A DNA stretch of 64,000 bases from Escallonia rubra. Taxonomy: Eukaryota; Streptophyta; Magnoliopsida; Escalloniales; Escalloniaceae. The notes under the pieces are model-generated. The model searched no databases, was not told where the DNA came from, and saw only the letters and a program-made list of their open reading frames with translations. The position numbers and the translations under genes are program-made. Location of the stretch: positions 1 to 64,000 of the forward strand of contig JAVXUO010000086.1 of assembly GCA_033065855.1 (NCBI GenBank), in the 5' to 3' direction. Positions 57,071 to 64,000 of this stretch are shown in pieces. Every line of letters starts with the position of its first letter. Positions within the stretch are counted from its first letter, which is position 1.

Positions 57071-59499
57071 CAAACCCCCTGCATGCGGTATTCATAGAGG
57101 GCAATTCGAGCGTGTAGCACATGCATATTCGCAAATTCATATTTAGAAGAATTTTTTATGTGTGTTGGCCAGAGAGTTGCTGGCATCATTGCTGAAAGAC
57201 GATGGTGAAGAGTAGGTGGCTCGAGCCACCTGATGCATTACCTACTGAAGCTTGGGAAAGCTTGGACGTCGACACGGAAGCATGATGATGGACGCAGAGG
57301 CGTAGCCAGGCATCACGATACCGGGCGTGACGATGGGCGCTAAACTATGAATTGGAAGATTAGGTGGTTTGAGCTGTCGCGCACACCACCTACCAAGTAC
57401 ATGGACGTCGTGGGGAGTCGCAATGAGGGGTGCGACAAAGGCGCGGTGATTGGTGCAGGGGCAGGGTCGGGCATGGTGACGGGCCAGGGGCGCAATGGCA
57501 GGTGTAGGGGCATGGTCGTCACTGAACGACGAGGCTGAGGAGTAGGTAGCTTGAGCCACCATGTGTACCACCTACCGAAGCCTTGGATGTTGGGCGTCAA
57601 TGTAGGGCTACGACGACTACCACAGAGGCGCGGTGGGGCACCACGCTGCGAGGCACAACGACGGGTGTAGGGGAGCAATCAATGCAAATTTGGTGAAAGT
57701 TGCAAAAAAAATATGTGTGGAAAAGTGACGAAATGAGTAAGGGAGAAAGCGGTGTGAAGGGTGTCGTGAGGTGCACATTGTGTTGTTACAATAATTTTTT
57801 TTGTGAGAATGTGGCGATGGTGAATAGTGTTGGTATTGGTTTTTCACCGAGGTAGGTAGAGGAGGCTGAAGGCCAAAATAGGAGAGTGAGGGATAGGTCG
57901 AAATGGTGTGGGTCGTTAGCTTTGGTGGTTGGCCGAAGTGTGGGCCGAAGCGGTTGGGGCCCCGCGGGGGCAGAGAACCCGCCGTTGTCTCGGCTGTGCT
58001 ACCGGAGGCTACTTAGGGTCTACAGTGGCGTGAAGGTGAGGAGTCGGTCGAGGGGGTATATGGGTCCAAGGTGGTGCATTGGGATAGCTGAGGCGGGTTG
58101 CTAAGGGGTGGCTGAAGTGAAAGCGTGAGGGTCGGCCTTTGTGAAAGCTTGAAGGTTAGTCGAAGGGGAAATATGGGAAGGGGCCGAAGGTGGAAGGGGT
58201 GAGTGGCCAAAGGGGTTGTTGGTTCGGCCATAGGGAAAAGACATAGGGGTGGAGAGGGAGGTGGCCGAAGGAGGGGGTCAGCCTCGAGGGAGGCATGAAA
58301 GTAAGCATTGTGGTAGGCTAATGGGTCGACGTGATAAGTGAAGGGAAGGTCGGCCTTGATGGGTTGGGGTGTGGCCGAAGGTTGTGAAGAAGGCAGTAAA
58401 GAGAAAGTGGAGGGCGACGATGGCGACGGCAAGGGACAGGAGATGATGAAGGAGGGATAAGGGCGACATCACTGGCAATAGGGGAGAGACGCCGGCAGAA
58501 AGAGGCCGAAGGGTGGCGACAGCGCCAAGGTATGCGCGCGGCGCTAAGAAGATACGATTATGATTTTCAGTGTTTAGGGGTATGAGTGTGATAAGGGCAC
58601 GGGTCAGTTTATGGGGTGGGTTTGGTTTGGGTTCGGGTTTTGACCTTAAAGGAAAATAAAGAGCACGGGCAGGGCGCTAATAAGTTAGACAGGTGGGTGG
58701 GTTCTACCCTGGGTTTATGAATTTGAATTTTGAAAATTTGAAATTCGAAATTTTTTTGTTTTTTTTTTTTTTTTTGCCTCAAGGAGGAAGAGATAAGGGT
58801 GGGGTGGGAGGATGAAATTTTTTTGAATAATTTTCTAACTGTTAGAAATAGGATGACAAGGTAGTGGAGGAGGATGAAAAATTTTGTTGAAAATTTTTCT
58901 AAGTGCTGGAAAGAGGATGAGAGGGGTGAAGGGCTACATGAAAGAAAAACTTTTGAATTTTTTTTTTCTAAGTCCCAGAAAGGGGAGAGTGAAGTTTGGG
59001 CAGAGGTGCCAAGGGAGGCTACTGAGGGTGGTGATATGACCGTGAAAGGTCGAGATGAGAGGGATGGGGAACTTGGTTGGCGGGTTGGCATTAATGACCG
59101 ACTGAGTCACAGAGACAAGGGAGGGCCAGCAAGACGTGTTGTGTACATGACCGACCAGGGTGATCATGAGGCTTGCGGGGATGTCGGCTGACAGAGTCGA
59201 GACTTAGTAGCGTGCGTCGAGCCACCTCGCACACCACCAACCAAGTCGCTATGCAATGTGTGGCAGAGGGTGATGTACATGGCCTGCTTGGGGATAGGAA
59301 ATGGGTGGAGCACCCAAGAGAGTAAGCTATGGAATCGGGGCACCTGTCCCTTTCCTGGTATCTGCACTTGCGACTGTTGGCATTTTCATTGGCTGCTTCC
59401 ACTATCGCGGTCAGGGCAATATGAGTTTGGGGCTTCAGGGTCTTTAATGGGCCGACCGAGTCATAGGTGCATCATGCAGCTTCCTTGAGATGTCCCCAA
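57071..59499. other. Internal non-coding part of the nested LTR element
   Basis: GC-rich, with repeated GAGTAGGTGGCTCGAGCCACC- and CGACGACTACC-like words (57210-57640) and a G/A-rich stretch (57700-59150). No recognisable gene. The open frames here are compositional. Confidence 0.6.
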
Positions 59500-60243
59500 A
59501 ACCAAAGCTAGAGGTTTTCAAGGTAGAGATCATGTTCGTGTATTTCATGTTCTTGATGCAAATGGGTACAATGGTCTCATCCTTGCTGAAGTCAGTGCAC
59601 TTCAATCACTTGTGATGAAATCGTGTGACATAGGCGTTGACATCTTCCTTAGGGTTCTAGCGAATTCCGACAATGTCAACGATGGTCACACGCTTCGTTT
59701 CATAGTGAAACTTATCAAGAAAACGCTGGACCATGTCGGACCAAGAGTGGATAATACCATCGGGGATCTTAGGGTACCAAGAGTAAGCGAGGCCAGTTAG
59801 GGACTTGTGAAATTCTCAAAGTTTCAAAGTGTCTTCCTCTCCGTAGTGCTCTAGGGAGCCAACAAAATGAGGGAGGTGCCCGCCAGCATTGCCCTCTTTG
59901 CGGTTAAAGAGAGTGAAGGTTAGTCACTTGACATGGTAGGGCTTGGTAGCGAGGTCGCTACAGAAGGGAGCATGGACGGATAGCTTAGAGGAGGAGTGAG
60001 GTAAGAATGATTCCTTAACTCGGTGGAGGAAGGGGTCAAGGTCATGCTTGGTGACAACATTGGGTGCATGCATCCTGGGGAGAGCCCGGTGTTGGTTGTA
60101 GCTAGTCTCCTATTGGTCCTCCAGGTGATGCTCCTCTTGGATGGCTAGGTTGAGGCTGTGGCTAGTAGTTCTGATTGATAGGGTATGTCAGACAAGGGAT
60201 GAACTGCAATATGATGCTCACCTCTCTAGCAGAGTCATCAAAA

Positions 60244-62379
60244 TAATGCCAAGGAAGTGGGTTCGCAGTCGACGTTGAGGTGCCACAAAGAATGCAGTCT
60301 GAGTCAGATGTCAAGTACATTGATGTGGGATATAACAAGGATAGAGTAAGGGCAGAGACCAAGGATTTCCCAGACAGAGCTTGAGTATGGCAGTGCTGTG
60401 AGGGCGATGGTGCGGGAGGAATACAAGACGACAGTCACAGTCCGATGTTTAGGTCCAGAGTCAAGGTCCTGTGTGTTTCTCTCTTTATGATTCTAGAGTG
60501 AAAAAGGGAATGTGAGTTTTGAAAAATGTGAAGTCTCCCTAAATGAATTCTCAAGCCCTCTATTTATGGAGGTTGAGATTATGACATCATAAACAGACAT
60601 GTGGTGCTCCCTGGGAGTGACACGTCACCAAGGGGGCCACAGGTGCCAATGCTCCACAAATTGTCGGATCGCATATTCACTCGGCCTGTCCCACACATCG
60701 TTGCTCTGTCTGTCTGGAAAGACTGGCTCCCACAACGCTGGTGTGACCAGAGAATTCCCTTGATATAGCCACCAGTCCAAAGTCCTTGTAGAGTCCCACA
60801 GGGCATCGAGAAAAGTCGAGGACTTTGTAGCGGTGGGGAAGACCCGATGCCTAACTGCTAGGCGTACTAGGCACGATGCCCTCCGGAGACTTGCTCCCGT
60901 CTTGGAGTGACTTGGGGGTCATAGTCCCTAAGGGTGCAGATGAAATCCCCCAGTGCTAGAGCACGTATGCTAGTCACGCAGACACCCTAGCGGAGATAGT
61001 TTCTAAAGGAGTTGCCTATCCCGCGGGTGAGTCCTCGTGCCAGAGGGTTCGGAACGTGCCAAGGTAGTGTCCCGGAGGAGAAGCTTACCCGACGGGCTGA
61101 TGTGGCATCTGGGATGAGGTTTTTACCTAGCAGAAGGAGAGTCTTCATGCCAGAGCACTTGGAGCTTCCTGGCGAAGATAGTGTCCCGGAAGAGTCACCT
61201 ATCCCCGTAGCGTGAGTCCTTGTGCTGGAGCACTCGGAGCGTGCCAAGGTAGTGTCCTAGAGGAGTCGCCTACTCGACGAGCCAAGATAGCATCCCAGAT
61301 GAGCCGTCTACCTGGCAAAAGAAGAGTCTTCATACCGGAGCACTTAGAGCTCCCTAATGGAGATAGTATCTCAGAGGAGTTGCCTATCTTTGCAGGTTTA
61401 GTACTTATGCAGGAGCACTCGAAGCGTGCCAATGTAGTGTCCCGAAGGAGTTGCCTACCCGATGAGCCGAGGTAGCATCCTGGAGGAGCTGTCTACCTAG
61501 CAGAAGGGGAGTTTTCATGCCATAGCACATGGAGCTCCCTGGCAGCGATAGTGTCTCAGAGAGCGAGTCTATCCCTGCGGGTGAGTCCTTGTGCCAGAGC
61601 ACTTTGGAGTGCACTGAGTGGGAGGCGAGTCTTCGTGCCAGAGCATTTAGAGCTCCCTGGCGGAGATAGTGTCTCGGAAGAGTCGCCAATCTTTACGGGA
61701 CGCTGAAAACTCCGGGGAGTGGGTCAAAGCGTGTTCTATGACCAAGGCAAGGTACACATGGTTTGGTGAAATGATGGACCAACGAGGGGCGTGGTAGTGT
61801 GACAGAGAGCTCGAGGACGCGACTGTATAAGCAGCACGACGCATGGGCGTGGCGGAGTGCGTGCGGTGCTGGTGGCATGATAATATGACAGAGAGCCAGG
61901 GGGCACAACTGTATAAGCAGCGCGGCGCATGGGCGTGGCAAAATGCGTGCGGTGCTGGCAGCACGATAATGTGACAGAGAGCTGAGGGCGCGATTGTATA
62001 AGGTGCGCGGCGCATAGGCCTGGCAGACTGTTTGCATTGTCGAGAGCGGTGATGAGTGTCGCAGAGTTGGTGTGGCAACTAATGTCACAAAGTTGGACGT
62101 CGTGCCGGGGGCACGTGATGCAGAGGCGGTGCATCGGTCCAATTGGGTACAGCCAACTGGGATAGTCACTCAGTGCAATCGACCGACTAGGACCGATCGG
62201 TAGGGGCAGCTTGCCGGTGCGGGTGGTCGACTGGGGCCGGCTTGCTTGAGCAGCCGGCCGACTAGGGCAGGTTGGCTGTGGTAGCCAGACGGGATAGCAT
62301 ATGTCCAAGTGTGCATAGCATATGTCCAAGTGTGCATAGCATATGTCCAAGTGTGCATAGCCAGGATGAGATAACAACA
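60244..62379 (-). repeat. Right LTR of the nested element, with internal tandem units
   Basis: About four tandem units of roughly 190 bp at 61000-61690 (GAGTCCTTGTGC ... GTGCCAAGGTAGTGTCC ... CTTCATGCCAGAGCA), two or three units of about 90 bp with GCGGTGCTGGTGGCATGATA-type wording at 61800-62040, and three direct copies of CATATGTCCAAGTGTGCATAG at 62299-62360. Confidence 0.8.
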
Positions 62380-62504
62380 CCACTAAACAACTAAGCCACT
62401 AAAAGATCATTCTGCAATAAACTTTGAATTCATAGAAAATAGGGATCACAACCTAACTACATTTAAATTATCTTAACAGCTTTGAATCATTCTTCAACAG
62501 CATC

Positions 62505-62778
62505 TACGCCTGCTCAAACTCTTTAAAGTCAAAGAGGATAATTTTGTTTACAAATTGTCCTCGTTTTACTTTACGTTCTTCAACGGCATCTACGCCTAGT
62601 GTGAAATAATGATAAAATTGCTTAAAAGTGGACAATTTGTTTTTTAGTCATTCGTAAATAGAAATTGGTTGACATTTTTTTGTAAGGGAGTCATAATTGC
62701 AGGTTTTTTTTGCTAAAGGGCAATATTGTTGAATCTTAAGAGTTGGAGCTCAATATATAGATATACAAGTATTTCTCA
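62505..62778 (+). other. Remnant of gene 2 intron 5 downstream of the copia element
   Basis: Similar to gene 1 intron 5 (35525-35720): TCAAAGAGGA followed by ATTTTGTTTACA, then TAAAATTGCTTAAAAGTGGA and TAAGGGAGTCATAA. This shows that the intron, and probably the gene, once continued here. Confidence 0.75.
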
Positions 62779-62781
62779 TCT

Positions 62782-63300
62782 ACTAGTAAGGATCACGTGC
62801 TTTGCACGTTATATAGTAATCTGAAATAATAATATTGTGAACATTGGTAAAAAAACACAATTTAAATTAATTAATACGACTATTATAACTAAAATATAAT
62901 AATAAATCATTGCTAACCGCTAATCAATGACTCGAAGTATAATAAATTAATTGCACAAAATATGGTCTTAACCCGAATTTTTCACGCCAATTATCACTAA
63001 TAATTTTCACTATTTATCATATTTATTTCTTTATTCACATCGAGTTGCTGCTAAACAGAATGCTGACTGTTTCATATTATATCTTGTTATCGAAGGTACA
63101 CTGACATTGTAATTAGTCTCAAACATCTTCCACAAAATATCAAACTCTCACGAAACACTACAAGTTTGATTGTACAGTAATAAAAGTGAAAAAAGTGTTT
63201 AGAGATAATTAATGTCAAGTGTATATATTTGAGTTGTCTAATTTCCTATAATATGTTTTGGTGACATATATATAATTAAGTATAGGAAGTGAAATTGAGA
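62782..63300 (-). mobile_element. Helitron 3' terminus, minus strand (truncated or extending right)
   Basis: On the minus strand the sequence ends ACGTGCAAAGCACGT, then GATCCTTA and CTAG with T following (62783-62810). The 6-bp stem with a 3-nt loop followed about 8 bases later by CTAG is the Helitron 3' end structure. The 5' TC end was not found up to 64000, so the limit given is arbitrary. Confidence 0.5.
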
Positions 63301-63776
63301 AAAAGTTTGAATTATAGTTGTGATATTAAGAAAGTTCAAAAATTAATCCGAAAAGGATTGTCGAAAGTAAAGTGTCTAACGGGAAGAAGTTATGGTTAAT
63401 AATGTATACAAAGTTTGTAAGACGAAATACGTTATGAGTTTAAATTTTATATCTTTAAAATCAAGAATCAAGCGAACTCAAGAGATCTAGCAGAATACGA
63501 ACTGCTTAGGCAACAAATTTAGCAGGCCTAGCTTTTAATGATCTTTCCAAAGTTTTTCTATCGTTTACTTTTAGAATTTTGGTACTTTTTCCTGCAAGCA
63601 TCACCACTAAAGTTCATGTACCAAAAAAAATCACCACTAAAGTTCAAAATATCTTTATTTAGTATTTTTAGTATCATTCATTATTCATGTTGTTTCTTTC
63701 TGTATAGTGATGACCATTTCTTGTAGTAGTGGTTACGGGGGGTCAAAATATATCCTGCAGTTTATTTGCTTTTGTT
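63301..63776. other. AT-rich region, nothing recognised
   Basis: Contains a repeated word ATCACCACTAAAGTTCA (63600 and 63630). No gene and no exon 6 of gene 2 seen. Confidence 0.5.
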
Positions 63777-64000
63777 ACTCCCTCTGTCCCAATTTTTTTT
63801 TATCATATTTCTTTTTTGGGCTGTCCCAAAAAAATTGATCAGTTTTCAAGTTAAGAAAGATTATGTAGGTGTTTTTATATGTTTACCCTTTGTGCACTTT
63901 CTTTTATTCTACTTATCTCGCCGTATTTAATCCTTAACAAACCAATTTTCTCTCTATTGAACCATTTTTTTCCTCCCCCTCTCTCTCTTAGGATAGAATG
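63777..64000. mobile_element. Stowaway-type MITE, left end (runs off the window)
   Basis: TACTCCCTCTGTCCCAA is the typical plant Stowaway (Tc1/mariner) terminus with its TA target. The purine/pyrimidine-rich interior continues to the window end. Confidence 0.6.

Larger units (their letters stand above)
55033..62379 (-). mobile_element. Large gag-only Ty3/gypsy-like LTR element (LARD type, fossil), 7.3 kb
   Basis: Nested in the right LTR of the copia element, with a perfect 5-bp duplication CCACT (55028-55032 and 62380-62384). LTRs 55033-57070 and 60244-62379, about 2.1 kb, starting TGATGCC/TAATGCC and ending in GCAACA/ACAACA. A purine tract next to the left LTR (CAAACCCCCTGC on plus, 57071-57082) shows minus orientation. 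The internal part has a decayed gag-like region (about 59500-59900, with a WSDMVQRFLDKFHYETKRVT block) and no recognisable pol, so it would depend on other elements. Broken. The LTRs have diverged visibly, so it is not recent. Confidence 0.82.
50164..62499 (-). mobile_element. Ty1/copia LTR retrotransposon (fossil) with a nested LTR element
   Basis: Minus-oriented copia element in intron 5 of gene 2. Left LTR 50164-50441. The right LTR starts at 54860, is split by the element at 55033-62379, and ends at 62499. Flanks GCATA (50159-50163) and GCATC (62500-62504) are the probable 5-bp duplication, 4 of 5 equal. A primer-binding site with TGGTATCA (reverse strand, about 54847-54854) and a purine tract (C-run on plus, 50442-50474) sit next to the LTRs. 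Recognisable parts, from 5' to 3' on the minus strand: protease region (53660-53890), GAG-pre-integrase (53335-53685), reverse transcriptase (around 51650-52320, with AFLNGELKEEVYVSQPEGF) and RNase H (50731-51100). Coding parts are broken in many places, and it is old. Confidence 0.85.

Noticed and set aside
55301-61475. Many open frames of 60-140 codons in the large LTR element
   Set aside because: They sit in LTR tandem units and GC-rich non-coding internal sequence, recur in shifted frames on both strands, and resemble no protein.

Overview
This window is nuclear DNA of a flowering plant, most likely a eudicot. The evidence is intron-rich genes with GT-AG boundaries, a plastid ndhB fragment inserted into nuclear DNA, TTTAGGG-type repeats, and plant-specific families of CACTA, hAT, Mutator-like, LINE and LTR elements. 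Most of the sequence is transposable elements nested in one another. The only clear host genes are two tandem paralogues of a small FAD-dependent monooxygenase (MO1/CTF2-like).

Layout. 1-414: ndhB fragment. 415-11341: a CACTA element (3-bp target duplication TTT) with a complete-looking five-exon tnpA-like gene and only the tail of the TNP2 transposase gene. Inside it sits a hAT element, 4013-8248 (8-bp duplication GGGTGCAT). 11345-13930: scraps of a plus-strand LINE and the right end of a second CACTA. 13935-20395: a nearly full-length minus-strand LINE. 20399 to about 22810: the 3' part of a Ty3/gypsy element with its LTR. 22820-23468: a small Mutator-like element. 23590-24530: a LINE 3' end. 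24789-30607: 'element C', with long terminal inverted repeats and two convergent genes, one with a FAR1 DNA-binding domain and one with a plant mobile domain (PMD, MAIL-like).

31004-36318 is monooxygenase gene 1, six exons encoding 403 aa, intact. 39941-50059 holds exons 1-5 of gene 2, all open. Its last exon is not in the window because intron 5 is swollen by a Ty1/copia element (50164-62499), which itself holds a large gag-only LTR element (55033-62379) in one LTR. Gene 2 intron 3 holds elements A (42725-44404) and B (44447-45953) plus a Mutator-like element (47932-49005).

The most unusual signal joins elements A, B and C. All three are bounded by (AT)n microsatellites. Their ends are related (GGAGCTGATCC in A and B, GGGGCCGATCC in C), and their terminal regions carry iterated perfect palindromes: a 23-bp one 17 times in A and B, and a 27-bp one six times in C. 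A and B each carry a captured host gene piece (S40 senescence regulator, non-specific phospholipase C). I infer a microsatellite-targeting, gene-capturing DNA transposon group. C, with its FAR1 and PMD genes transcribed inward from the two inverted repeats, may be a decayed, formerly more complete member.
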